64,000 nt of DNA from assembly GCF_011386835.1 (NCBI RefSeq), contig NC_088791.1, positions 126,642,943 to 126,706,942 on the forward strand, written 5' to 3'. The notes beneath the pieces were generated by a model. It did no database searches and was not told the origin of the DNA. It saw only the letters and a list, made by a program, of their open reading frames with translations. The stretch's first letter is position 1; the number at the start of each line of letters is the position of its first letter. The stretch comes from Chrysemys picta bellii (taxonomy: Eukaryota; Chordata; Testudines; Emydidae). Both the position numbers and the translations under genes were made by a program. Shown piece after piece: positions 9,806 to 20,910 of this stretch.

Positions 9806-10317
9806 TAGGGCCCTACCAAATTCATGGCTGTGAAAAACGCATCACAGACCGTGAAATCTGATCTCCCCTGTGATATCTGGCTATTGTAGGGGAGGGGTAC
9901 GAGTGGGGGCATCCCAGCCAGGGGGATCAGACCCACCTCCAGGAGCCTCCCCCAGCTGCAGGAAGCTCCGCAGCTCTGATGGCAGCGCAGAAGTGAGGAT
10001 GCAACAAGCCGAGCGGGGCCGGGGCTATGAACTGTCAAGCTTAAAGGTGCCGGGGCTCAGCCCTGGCAAAATTTAAGCACTGGGCACACCCTTACCATGC
10101 CAGCAGCAGCGCAGAAGTAAGGGTGTCAATCCTGCAACCCCCCGCCACACACACAATAGCTTTGTGACCCCCACAGTCCCTTTTTGTGTCAGGGACCCCA
10201 TGGCTACAACACTGAGAAATTTCAGGTATAAGCATCTGAAACCGTGAAACTGACTATTTTAAAAATCCTATGATCGTAAAATTGACCAAAATGGACCATG
10301 AATTTGGTAGGGCCCTA
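9806..10317. mobile_element. hAT-type non-autonomous element, 512 bp
   Basis: The termini are TAGGGCCCTACCAAATTCATGG and its near-perfect inverted match at 10296-10317. The 8-bp target duplication GTAATATT lies at 9798-9805 and 10318-10325. Eight-base duplications and TAGGG termini are the hAT hallmark. The interior is C/G-richer. It contains 'GCCGGGGCTCAGCCCTGGCAAA' sequence (10030-10080) that also occurs at 27300-27335, so another repeat fragment is nested in or shared with it. There is no transposase. Confidence 0.85.
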
Positions 10318-10325
10318 GTAATATT

Positions 10326-10445
10326 ATTGTTAATTATTTGTATTATATTTACATCTAGCCCCAGTCATGGACCAGGACCTCTAGTGCTGTACAAACACAG
10401 AACAAAGAGACAGTCCTTGCCCCAAGCAATTTACAATCTAAGTAT
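10326..10445 (+). repeat. Old SINE-like repeat ('GTGCTGTACAAACACAGA' family)
   Basis: The order 'TATTTGTATTATA', 'GACCAGGACC', 'GTGCTGTACAAACACAGAACAAAGAGACAGTCC' and 'CCCCAAGCAATTTACAATCTAA' is one I recall as a common reptile repeat. Partial copies occur at 2090-2160, 14045-14130, 23325-23420 (minus) and 60500-60580. The family name is not certain. Confidence 0.55.
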
Positions 10446-10454
10446 AAGGCATTT

Positions 10455-10885
10455 GAATGCTGCCCCAGAGAACTGGATTCTATCCCTGCCTCTGTCACAC
10501 AGTTGCTATGTGATGCTAGTCAAGTCATTTAAACCAAACTTTTCACAGGTGGTCACTAACTGTGCATTCCTCATTTTCTAGCTGCCTGACTTAAGACCCT
10601 GGGGTCTGATTTGCAGAAGTGCTGAGTGCTCACAGCTGCAGCTGAAGTCACCTGGAGCTGTGCTTGCATATATAAAGTGCTATATAATGCTAGAACTCTG
10701 AAGAATCAGACCCTAGATGTCTCAGATTGGGCCCCCAAAATTAGTGTATACTTTGACCTGAATCTCTGTTCCTTAGTTCCCCAGCTGTAAAATGGGACTA
10801 ATGATACTCATCTCACAAGGGTGTTGTGAAAATATATTCATGGATATTTGTGAAGGACTAAGATACCATAGTGATGAGTGCCACA
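10455..10885 (+). repeat. MIR-type SINE fragments
   Basis: 10465-10540 carries the MIR 5' half ('GAACTGGATTCTATCCCTGCCTCTG', 'GTCAAGTCA', in pieces). 10755-10885 carries the 3' half ('CCAGCTGTAAAATGGGACTAATGATA', then 'TGTTGTGAA'). The copies are eroded. Confidence 0.55.
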
Positions 10886-10989
10886 GAAAAGCCTATGAGG
10901 AAATTAATAATTCTGTCTTCAGGGCAGGGTTTGAATAGTAGGCAGTAAATAAGGCCTGGGGCCACATACTTAACAATGAAAACCAAATA

Positions 10990-11235
10990 TTGAATAGCTG
11001 CTCACTAGATGAGCACCATCCATACTATGCACTAAATGAGGCAGGGGTCCTGTGGAAAAAAATAGTATGTGATCATATAATGAAAGACATGCATACGCAC
11101 AAGAGGCCCAAATTAAAGTTGCAAAGACAACCTTCATTCTGTCATTTCCTAACTTTTGAGCACTTGACTTTGCAACTTCAATAATGTTATTTTAATTTAC
11201 TCTCCGTGTGTATAAAATATAAATATATTTGTGTG
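10990..11235 (+). repeat. Old repeat, plus copy
   Basis: It matches 2725-2960 and 51500-51700, sharing 'GGGGTCCTGTGGAAAA', 'GTCATTTCCTAACTTTTGAG', 'CACTTGACTTTGCAACTTC' and 'AATGTTATTTTAAT'. A TGTG/ATGT low-complexity tail follows (11225-11255). Confidence 0.55.
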
Positions 11236-11624
11236 TGTGTATGTATGCGTGTACATCCAAAGATATTCACCAATGCAGATTTTATGTGGGTGGACTCAGA
11301 AATATCCTGTGCTTTTTAAATGCACAGTCTGCCAGCTGAGATAGCAAACAGATTGAGGCTTCAGTTCCACCATTGGGTTTGGGTAAGTTGAACGTATGAA
11401 AAGTACAATGGGTAAAATCTCTACCACACAGCTGAGCCATTTAGGGCTTAATTCAAAGTCCAATGAGGTCTTTAGAAAGACTTCTCTTTATACTACTTTT
11501 GCTTGGATTCACTTCAGTTGGCCTTGGATTAGGCCTTTCGTGCCAAGAGGTAATTTTTATCAATGCAGACTTCAGGGGAAAAGGGGGGAGGAAAGCCACT
11601 GAGCAGGCCCTAGGGGGAAAGCCC

Positions 11625-11750
11625 TGGTTTAGAGCAGCAACCCCATTCAGCGCAGCTCTTAAGCATGTGCTTAACTTGAGAACATACATAAGTCCCACTG
11701 AAGTTAATGGGACTTAGGCCCTGATTCAGGAAAATGTGCTTATATGTATG
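11625..11750. repeat. Old palindromic repeat fragment
   Basis: The words 'CTTAAGCATGTGCTTAACTT', 'AGTCCCACTGAAGTTAATGGGACT' and 'GGCCCTGATTCAG' are typical of a reptile repeat that I recall as largely self-complementary. A second copy lies at 24350-24535 and pieces lie near 59750-59825. Confidence 0.5.
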
Positions 11751-14175
11751 ACATAATATAGTGGGAACCTTTCTACCTCCTTCCCTGCCGCTACAAAATA
11801 TTGCAAGGAAAGAAAATATGTTTCTGCTGCTCTAGTGATAATGAAACCACTGCTGTTATGTTTGTGTGAAACAGCAACGTTCCCTGCTGTGTGAAATAAA
11901 AAGGAAAGGGTGCAATGAAAAAGGAACAGTTGAAGGCTATGATGCTGGTTAATCAACAAATGATGCATTGCACTGTGAGCCATTGTACACAGGCTAGTCA
12001 AATGCCACTCGTGCAGCCTTTCCTCAACTACAAGTGGCTACAGCATGTTCAAATGGTTAATGATTGTTGTACAGTTCTACAGTAAGAATTCCTTCCCTAG
12101 ATGAAGGAGCAGCTCTTTCTATCATTTGTCACACTTTGCCTCACTTTTAAGGCAGGTGCCAATCTCAATTTGGTTGGATTCATGACACAGAGAAACAAGT
12201 CATGTCTCTTCCTGGTACTCCTGACCCCTTGGTATCTTGCAAGGGTCTGTCCCAAGTGCCCCTATCCCCAGACTCGCAGATCTTTAGTGGGAGGGAGTTG
12301 TCCCCAGTCGTCCTTCCTGTTTGTCTTTGGAAGGTGGGGGAGGACACACATGGGTGCTCTTTCCCTCTTTCTCTTTCTGTTGAGTATCTTGGAAGGGGTA
12401 CATTGCATGTGTTTGTCCTGCCCCCAGAATTTTACTAGAACATTTTTGGGGCAGGGATGCTTGATCATGCCCTTATCTTCTGTTAGCTGTAGGTGAGGCT
12501 TCCCCTCACAGCAGTATAGCAACACAAAAGTATGCTCTAGTGCCATCTAGCTAACGTCCAAGGTAACTGACATCACCACACCACTATTTATCTACTAGTA
12601 GAACTTTAATGATTTAGACAGATGAGCAGCTCTATGTCTCCCCACCAAAACTAAAACACAAAAAGGTGGGATGTGCGGCAGGTGAGAACTTGCCCTAAGT
12701 AAAAGTACTTAAACCTGCCATGACAGATACTGTTATAGGAGCCACTTTTGTAGCCCATGGCAGGTGAGTGGGACCAGGAAATAACGACAGTCTTCTACTA
12801 GCACTCCTGAGTTTGCACCTCTGCAGCATGGTAGGACTGCTTCCATACTTACAGCAAACAAATATGGATCCTGCAGTTTATTTAGCCTTGCTTTCTGCCT
12901 GAGTATGCATTTTTAATCAGAGGCACTTCTTTTCTTTGCCTGCTTTCATTTGGGAAGCACACTTTTTGCTGCCAATATTGACTTGTTCTTTGCAAAGGCA
13001 AGTCCACGACTCAAGCAGCTACCAGTAAAGATGCTGGCCTGACTAATCTCCATGAACTTCATATTTCAGAGAATGTCAAGCGGTTAAACCATTTCAAGAA
13101 GCACCACCTCTGGGGCTGGGTCTACATGAGAGAAACTTCCAAAGACAAATTCCCCACTGGTTCAGTTAAATCTACCGAAAGTCAGTCGAATAGAAACATG
13201 GTAAATATGGACAGGGTTGCAGGAGCCTTCCAGAGGGCCTTCACTAATTCTGATGTAGTTGGCAGGAGGAAGGATTTCCCTAATTTACCCACCAAAGGCA
13301 AGACAGTATTTCTTCCAGCAATGCAATCACTCAATACTGCTGCATTCGGCAGTGCAGTTTATCAAAATGCACCACTTTTATACCAGCACAGATGCAGGCT
13401 TGGGACAGCCCACAGTTTGTAATTTACATCAGGTCTATCTCTATTTTTTTAAAAAATAGAGAAATGGTTAATCACACATTTCCAAAAGTGTCATTTTTAT
13501 AAATATTTAAGACAGATGCTTCATTGGTTCTGCATCAGTATCATAACAACTGATTTAAGTGGGCTGATTTATCAGCCAGGGATATTTCCAAACTATTTTG
13601 GGGACAATCTCATTTGAAATTTTTTGACAAAATGTTTACATGTTGGGCTTTTTCATGTTTGTTTGTAGAGTTTTCTTGAATTGGAAAAAATGTATTTTTT
13701 AAAACTACAAATGCAAGGTTACTTTTCTGTTTAAAAAGGGTGAAGCTATCAACTGTGAAATAGCTGGGGAACAAAAGGGGTGGATGGCTTATCGTACCTA
13801 TTAAGTGGCCTTTCCCAATGAAAAGGCATTTTTAGATACAGACACTCCCCCCACTCCAAAAAACACCCCAAAACAACAGCCTACTAAGACTTCACATGAC
13901 TAGTCCCAAGGCAGAATAAACCTGATAAGCCTGAACAGATGAAATGTAAATAGAGTCACAAAGAGAGGAGGGTTCCGCTGGGATGGACATGTGATCCACA
14001 TAGAATTCCACTGAGTGGGTGGACTGGTCCACTCATGTGGATCTGCTTGCAGGACTGGGGCCTAGGCAGTGTAGGTGCCTTACAAACATGCCAAAAAGGT
14101 AGGCCCTGCCCCAAAGAGCTCATGTTCCTTGCTGGTCAGTGCGTGTGTTGTATGTCCTCCTCTTTCTGATTCTCC
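11751..14175. other. No gene seen; unassigned
   Basis: The longest frame (12101-12496, 131 codons) shows no domain or splice context. A fragment of the 'tacaaacatgcc...cctgccccaaagagct' SINE-like family lies at 14045-14130. Nothing else is recognisable. Confidence 0.5.
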
Positions 14176-14194
14176 AACGACATGAGTCTGTTAC

Positions 14195-14330
14195 AGCTAA
14201 TAGTACACAACCTGGCTCATTAGCTCAAACTGTAGAGACTTACACTTTTAGCTCTGAACGTCCCTGGTTTAGCCCCTCGTGCCATCTCAGACAATGGCCA
14301 TCACACTGACACTACAGTTAAGGTAATTTA
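14195..14330 (+). repeat. tRNA-derived SINE head
   Basis: 'TTAGCTCAAACTGTAGAG' resembles an A-box. 'GTCCCTGGTTTAGCCCC' resembles a B-box about 35 bp later. The spacing is tRNA-like but there is no foldable acceptor stem, so it reads as a decayed SINE and not a tRNA gene. Confidence 0.5.
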
Positions 14331-16210
14331 TAGGAAACATGAAGAGAGAAAAGGGAGAGGAGTTTGTTTTTTTAAATGGACCTTAAGCCTATTTGTTTGT
14401 TTTCTCTTAGCCCTTTCTATTCTACTTTTCTATTTTAGATTTAGTCCTTGCAGATTTTCTATGTTTTTATCCTCCTACTAGCTATAACAAGAAAAAATCA
14501 ACAGGTATTTACCTCAAAAAAGCATCAGTCTAATCACTAAAGGACACATGGATCATTTCAGAAGTCTTTGCTGCTCAGAGATCTTTGGACCAAATCCAGC
14601 ATGGAGTAAGAAGATGAAACTCCCACTGAAGTCAACAGTAGATGATTTGTGCTGAGTTTATTCCAGTGCTTCTCATTGATTAGAATGGGTTCCTCTTATG
14701 TTCTAAGAACAGGATATTTACAGATCCAATGTAAAAAGAGAGCAAACATGAATGGTATCTCAAACATGTATGGTCCAGTAGTTATTATGGAGTTGCAAAC
14801 TTTTTTTGCCTTGTCTTATCATGTAAGAACTACTGCGAATTTTTAAAAAATATCTATTTAATATAGTCTTAGTGGTGTAGTTCTCATTGCCATAGCAAGA
14901 CAATATCACTTTTCACGCAAGGTTCTTCTTTTGCTTGGATTTTTTCACTTCACAGCCAATAACAAAGACATTCTAAAGTTTTCTTTATGAAGGATAGCTC
15001 TCTGACCCAGTTACCATTGTATTCCTGTCTGCCAAAGTCAGAAATCAGATGAGAGTTTTTCCTTGGGGAAAAAACAACAACCATTTTTCTGACCAGCACT
15101 ACTATTATCAATGTTTTTGATTTACTGAAATTTTGAGTTTTTGATTAAAAAGATAAACAATTCTTTTATCAAAATGGTTATCAACACAGGTAAATGAAAT
15201 AATGATGATTTGTATAAAACACACCACAAAACTAAATGAGTCTATTTTAAACCCTGCAACATGAAAACAATTTCAAGTGCAAACATTTTCACAACATTTC
15301 TTCTTCCTTTTTCAACCATCCCTAATAGTGAACAAAATACCGAGGGCCTGATTTTCAAGGGTCCTGAGTACTCCGAACTTGCTACTGTCAGTTTGATTTG
15401 ATGTAGAGTAGCTTTATGTGCACTCACAACATTGCTTATTATGCTATTCTCACTTAATCAACTAGCTGCCTTTCACTTTGAGAAGCTTGCCTGCTTGCTG
15501 CTCCCCATAGTAATCAGAAAAAAGTGTGCTCAAAACTTTCTCAGAGAATCACATCTCATTTTTTCTTATACCTATGGCCTCCGACTACTCCCTCCTTTCT
15601 CTGAAATAGGGGGAGATTGTGAATGGCATTAATTAATTTATCTAGCAAACTCATTGGTGGAAAATGCATCCTCTGAACTAGTTTCTTCATTAAGAAGAAC
15701 TGCTTCATTAATCTTAAATATATCAACCTGCATACAAAATTAAAGCCAAATAGAATAATGACTGATATTATTAGGGGGCACACAATAGCACATCAAGGCC
15801 ATTAATCATCCTGCTTAAATACACACACCCTCCTTACTTCCATTATGAAAATCACTAGAGATAGACACACCTACATTCTCGAGCAAGCCAGTGATGCGTT
15901 TGGAATATTTCCTTGGAACTCTGCCTACTAGGGACAAAAGGAAATGGATGCTCACAGGAAGCAGTGAAACAAAATAGAAAAAAGAGAGCCTATGGTCTGT
16001 GGATCACTATGGAGATGGCTCACACCACAAGAGGTCTTCTCAACTCACAACATGGTCTGCAGAATGGAAAGGCTTGCAAACCGCTGAGCTTATCCTAGGG
16101 TTCTCAAACTACTTCATATGGACCACTTCTTGAGGTAGAGAGCTGCTGGTGGGCACATCCTCTCCCAGCAGCCTAATGCATATCCCACACCTTCATTGGC
16201 CTGGCTACTG
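14331..16210. other. No feature seen
   Basis: The sequence is AT-rich and unassigned. No frame has a recognisable product. Confidence 0.5.
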
Positions 16211-17067
16211 TGGTTAAGAACATAAGAATGACCATATTGGGTCAGACCAATAGTTCACCCAGCCTAGTATCTTGTCTTCCAACAGTGGCCAATGGTTCAG
16301 AGGGAATGAACAGAACAGGACAATTATTGAGTGATCCATTCCCTGTCATCCACTCCCACTTTCTGGCAGTCAGAGGTTAGGGACACCCAGAGCATGGGGC
16401 AGCATTCCTGACAATCTTGGATAATAGCCATTGATGGACCTATCCTCCATGAACTTATCTAATGCTTTTATGAACCCAATTATATGTAAGGGGACTGTTG
16501 GCCCCTAACTAAAACTCAGTGGGGGTTTTTGGTTGGGTAGCTTCCAGTGCCAAAAGAAAGGGGAAGGGTCGATGGGAGATCAGGAACCTGAGACTGACAG
16601 TCCCCATGGGCAATGGGGAGAGGCCAACGCTCCAGGTCAGCCTGATTGACAGGGTGGGCAGGCTAATGAGGGAGTCAGGAGGCCAGGGGGTCCCCGTCCT
16701 CCATGTCAGCTGGAGCTGCCTGGGGTGTCAGACTGTGACAGAGTGGGACAGAGCTAAGGAGAGAGCAGGAACCCAAGCTGAGCTGGGGAGCAGAGCCATG
16801 CCAGCCAGAGAGAACCAAAAAAGCAGCCCAGGGGGGAGCAGATCCATGCTGGGAGCGAGTCACAGCAACAAAAGCCAGAGAAGCAGGTCAGTGCTGGGAG
16901 CAGAGTGACAGAAGCAGCCCACAGAGCAGACCTGTCCCGGGAGCAGAGCTGCAGCAACCAGAGCCAGAGGGGCAGAAAAGCAGCCCAGAGAGCTGGAGGC
17001 TGAGCAGCAGCAGCAGAGCTGAGGCAGAGTGGAGCTGGAGCCATCCAGAGCTGGGTGCGGTGAGCAG

Positions 17068-17109
17068 CTGGGAAGTGTCCGACCCGCAGCATCCCTCCAG
17101 CATAGCCAG
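17068..17109 (+). repeat. 42-bp internal duplication, copy 1 (copy 2 at 18239-18280)
   Basis: Both copies run CTGGGAAGTGTCCGACCC(G/A)CAG followed by CATCCCTCCAGCATAGCCAG. One mismatch is visible. They lie 1,171 bp apart in the LTR-like element, which suggests internal rearrangement or a fused two-part element. Confidence 0.8.
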
Positions 17110-17703
17110 CGGCTGAGAAGTGTCCTGGGACTTGTGAGGAACAGACTGAACTTCCAGAGACGCTGTGTCACAGAGCGGGGTGTGATGGGGCAGCTGCCCC
17201 ACACAGGGAGGAAGGGTTAAAGCAGGCCAAAGGGAGCCTTTGCAGAGGTTTCCTTTGGCCTGCTTAGAGGAAGGCTCACTAAGCGAGCCAATTGGGAGGT
17301 AGGCACATGCCAAAACCATGAAAAAATATGCAGAAATTGGGCTTGTTTTTGGCTTAATTGGCTTGTGAGTTGCTTGTTGGTTAGTTTTTGGCTTGTAGCT
17401 TGTTTGGCCTGTAGATTGTTGCAAGGGGGGCAAGCAGGGGCAAGGGAGGGCAAGCAGGGGCAAGGTGGGGAGAGAGTCAGGGGTGCACAGTGGGCCCACC
17501 CCAGTCCCAGACTGCACGCCAGGGGGATCTAGTCACATAGAGTGTTGGAGTTCTTAGGGATTGGCTTGTTTTAGGCTTCTTTTGAAATGGAATTAGCTTG
17601 ATTTTTGGCTTATTGTGAAAGTCGGGGTGCTTATTTATCGTGTGAAAGTTGGTGACTGTGGAGGTGGCTTGTTGCAGCGGCCAGTCAGGGCCAACAGGGG
17701 CCA

Positions 17704-17712
17704 TATATAAAG
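17704..17712 (+). promoter_or_regulatory. TATA box in LTR-like element
   Basis: TATATAAAG is followed 30-35 bp later by 'GGGTCTCTCCCTGG'. It is a plausible LTR promoter. The call is by consensus and position only. Confidence 0.45.
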
Positions 17713-19192
17713 GGTTGCTCAACAGAGCAGAGGGTCTCTCCCTGGCCTGCTAGGGAGAAGGACTGGCTGCCTAGGAGCACCATGGCTGAGCAGGGTAGCA
17801 GAGCAGAAGGCGCTTCTGGCTGACTGCTGCCAGACTGAGGCACTGGAGGAAGGGCAGATAAGGTGCAAGGGCTGCCCCCGTTTGTCCTGAGGGAAGTGGC
17901 CAACACAGACTGCAGTTTGCTCCTGGAGCAAGGGACTAGACTGGTGACTGCAGCAGGCCACCGAGGCGAGGGGCTGGACTATAGACTGCCGGTTCCCCCG
18001 AAATGGCGGGAGACAGCAGAGTGGGGCACAGCCGGAGGGCTGGGCCAAGAAGAGGATGCCACATTCTGGTGAGCAATGTGGGTCACAGAGTGGTGGAGAC
18101 AGCAAAGTGGGAGTAACGGCAAGCGAGACACCACCAGAAGAGGGCCCCCTGCGGAAGGACTTGAGCTAATTCCAGAACGGCCAGCAGGAGGTGCCACGGT
18201 GGAGAGTCTTGCACCGCTACACAGGGTTGTGTGTTTTCCTGGGAAGTGTCCGACCCACAGCATCCCTCCAGCATAGCCAGAGAGAGCATCCCAGAATGGG
18301 GACACCCTAGCCCCTGCCCTAAGTGACCACGACAAGGTTGGGGGTCAAGCCCCCCCAGGAATTCTGGGCCCAGCCTTGTTTGGGTTACAAGAACTCTGCC
18401 ACACAGGAGAGTGGAAAGGGAGCCCTTGAGGTCAGGCAGGCCTCTGGGTAAAGGAAGTGGGAGCAGGGACTCAGATCCTTTCACTACCCCATTTCACCGG
18501 GGTTGTGTATAAGCCAGGAAAGTTCTTCACAATAGCAGGACCATTGCCCTGCTTACATATAGTTTTGGCCCTCACAACATCCCATGGCAAAGAGTTCCAC
18601 AGGTTGACTGTGCGTTATGTGAAGAATTGACCCCTGGTTCTTGTGTTATGTAAAGGAGAAAATAACACTTCTTTATTCACTTTCTCCACACCATTCATGT
18701 GACGTCTATTATAGCCTCCCTTAGTCATCTCTTTTCCAAGCTGAGAAGTCCTAGTCTTTTTAATCTTTCTTCACAGAAAGCTGTGCCATACCCTTAATCA
18801 TTTTTGCTGCCCTTCTGTGTACCTTTTCCAATTCTAATATACCTTTTTGGAGATAGGGTGACCAGAACTGCAGGCAGTATTCAAGGTGTGGGTGCACCAT
18901 GGATTTATATAGTGGCATTATTCTATTTACTGTCTTATCTATTCCTTTCCTATTGGTTCCTCACATTCCACTAGCTTTTTTAACAGCCACTAGCACAGTG
19001 AGTGGATGTTTTCAGAGAACTATCCACAATGACTGCAAGATCTCTTTCTTGAATGAGAGTAATTTAGATCCCATCATTTTGTAGGTATAGTTGGGATTAC
19101 GTTTTCCAATGTGCATTGCTTTGCATTTATCAACACTGAATTTCATCTGCCATTTTGTTGCCCAGTCACCCAGTTTATTATGGTTGCTTCGA

Positions 19193-19816
19193 CAATAAAA
19201 TACAAGGTCAGCAACAAGGAGACAGGTGAAGTCACTTTAAAGTGATGGGTATGGCTGCTGGTTTATATTCCTGCATTTGCTATCTGCTTTTTATGCCCTC
19301 TTTCTCAAAATAGAAACTGGGGTAGTTGCACTCTGCCTATAAGTCAGTTCCTCCCACAGATTAATTTGGCTATGACAGTCTTCTTTACTTCCTATCCAGT
19401 CTTAAAACATTGTATTGTTACTGTGGAAAAAAAAGTTACCATGTTCCACCCCAGAAATGCTTGCATTTCGGTGTTGTGGAAAACAGTTCTCCTGTGTGTG
19501 TATATGTATAACTTGTCAATTGTTTGGAGATCCTTTAAGATGAAAGTTGTTATATAAATGACTTATTTTTACATCTTATGCACATGACTACAATTGTATT
19601 TATTTTTGCTAGGCTTTCAGAACCTCTTGAAGACCAAGAAGAGGGAAGCCATCCAGCCCCAAGACAGGGACAGGCCAGATAACAGGTTACCATGAAAGCA
19701 CCTAAAATAAGATTGGAAAGAGCATCTGCTTGAGAGTGGATGTGGCTTTGTGCTGTGTAGACACCAGCTGTCCAGGTCGGCGAACACTTACTGACCATGG
19801 CTGATATGTTTTAGTT
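19193..19816. other. No feature seen
   Basis: The sequence is unassigned. The last 8 bases (19809-19816) are the left target duplication of the next element. Confidence 0.5.
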
Positions 19817-20785
19817 AGGGTTACCATTCGTCCGGATTCTTGAACTAAAAATAGCGTCCGGGGGGAATTTGTTAATGTCCGGACTTCCCCCCCCCCCCCA
19901 TGCAGAGCACACGCGGCTAACAGGGCAGCCGGATAGTGCCACTTACATGGGGCTCCGACAGCGAGAGAGAGTCCCTCCTCCACTTCCCCCTCCTCCCCCC
20001 TGCAGCATAGCTCACTCACTCCCTCCCTCCCTGCATTCGCCTCCGGCAGTCTGGAGCTCCTCCCCCACTGCTGCCCAGCGTGCCGGGAGAACGGCTCAGA
20101 CAGTTCCTGAGCAAGCTCCCAGAGAGACCTTAGGCGAACCGAAGGCCAACGACAAGGGAGCCAGGGGGTCGGAGAAGGGGCAGGGAGGTTCTGGAGGGGG
20201 CAGTCAAGAGACGGGGGGGGGTCGGGAGTTTGGGGGGGCTTTCTGGGAGGTGTGTGGATAAGGTTTTGGGCAGTCAGGGTACAGGTAGGGGGTAGGGTCC
20301 TGGGGGGCAGTTAGGGAGGGGGGTCTTAGGAAGGGGGCAGTCAGGGGACAAGGAGCGAGGGGGGGTTGGGAGTTCTGGGGGGGCTGTCAGGGGGCAGGAG
20401 TGGGGAGAGGGATCGGAGCAGTCAATGGGACAGGGAGCAGAGGGGTTTAGATGGGTTGGGAGTTCTGGGGGGGGGCTGTCAGGGGGTGGGGAGTGGTTGG
20501 ATGGGGCATGGGAGTCCCAGGGGTCTGTCTGGGGGTGGGGGTGTGGATAAGGGTTGGAGCAGTCAGGGCACAGGTAGGGGGTAGGGTCCTAGGTGGCCAG
20601 TTAGGATGGGGGGGAGGGTCTCAGGAGGGAGCAGTCAGGGGACAAGGAGCGGGGGGGAGGGTTGGGAGTTCTGAGGGGGGCGGGAAGTGGGTGGGGGCAG
20701 GGGCGGGGCTAGGGCAGGACAGGGGCAGGGCTAGGGCGGGGCTCCTCCCGTCCTCTTTTTTGCTTGCTGAAATATGGTAATCCTA
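19817..20785. mobile_element. DNA element with G-rich minisatellite interior
   Basis: The termini are AGGGTTACCATTCG and the inverted CATATGGTAATCCTA-like end (20773-20785). TTTTAGTT is duplicated at 19809-19816 and 20786-20793, an 8-bp hAT-style duplication. From about 20150 to 20750 the interior is a degenerate tandem array with words such as 'GGGGCAGTCAGGG', 'GGTTGGGAGTTCTGGGGGG', 'GGGTCCTGGGGGGCAG' and 'GACAAGGAGCG'. Frames of 109-130 codons here are repeat artefacts. Termini of the TAGGGTDACC type also occur in the element at 57105-57228. Confidence 0.75.
20150..20750 (+). repeat. G-run minisatellite, G-quadruplex-prone
   Basis: The plus strand holds dozens of runs of three or more Gs spaced by short loops, in repeating order. 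Two long near-copies are visible: 'GGGAGTTCTGGGGGG...CTGTCAGGGGG' at 20367-20395 and 20458-20486, and 'CAGGTAGGGGGTAGGGTCCT' at 20282-20301 and 20572-20591. Confidence 0.75.
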
Positions 20786-20793
20786 TTTTAGTT

Positions 20794-20910
20794 CAGCCAA
20801 AAGTTGTTGGGCTAGATACAAGAATTACTGGGCGAAATTCTAGTGCCCGCTCTATGTTGAAGGTCAGACTCTATGATCATGGTCCTTTTGGCCTTAAAAT
20901 AAACCTGCTA
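20794..20910 (+). repeat. CR1- or SINE-type 3' tail fragment
   Basis: 'GGTCAGACTCTATGATCATGGTCC' and 'TTTTGGCCTTAAAA' match the tail I recall for old CR1/SINE copies in reptiles. The DNA element at 19817-20785 inserted just upstream. Confidence 0.45.

Larger units (their letters stand above)
16485..18557 (+). mobile_element. LTR-like element of 2.07 kb inside CR1
   Basis: It begins TGTAAGGGGACTG, ends GCCCTGCTTACA, and is flanked by TATA at 16481-16484 and 18558-18561. TG...CA ends with inverted TGTAAG/CTTACA and a 4-bp duplication fit an LTR. A TATA box sits at 17704-17712. The first third (16735-17010) contains irregular repeats of 'GAGCAGAGCTGCAGCAACCAGAGCC'-like words in short pieces. 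A 42-bp block recurs at 17068-17109 and 18239-18280. There is no gag/pol-like coding. A 209-codon minus-strand frame here (16888-17517) is compositional. No AATAAA lies downstream of the TATA box. It is either an unusually long solo LTR or a non-autonomous element. Confidence 0.65.
16211..19192 (-). mobile_element. CR1 LINE 3' end, split by an LTR-like element
   Basis: The element lies on the minus strand, with its 3' terminus (read as AAGAACATAAGAATG on the plus strand) at 16211. 16211-16484 carries the CR1 3' UTR ('GGGTCAGACCAA', 'GTGGCCAATG', 'AATAGCCATTGATGGACC'). 18562-19192 resumes with 'GTTTTGGCCCTCACAAC', 'TTCCACAGGTTGACTGTGCG' and decayed ORF2 C-terminus. The joint at TTATA is exact when 16485-18557 is removed. 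CR1 is the dominant non-LTR retrotransposon of turtles and birds. This copy is 5' truncated and more eroded than the copy at 29163-30065. Confidence 0.85.

Noticed and set aside
16888..17517. 209-codon minus-strand frame, Leu/Ser/Cys-rich
   Set aside because: It lies in the GC-rich, internally repetitive LTR-like element. Its composition follows the GAGCAG repeats, and parallel long frames exist in other phases.
20366..20780. Gly-rich frames of 72-109 codons
   Set aside because: They come from the G-run minisatellite inside a DNA element.
20790..20910. Possible host exon near 20.8 kb
   Set aside because: The words match a CR1/SINE tail, and no splice-flanked open frame is evident.
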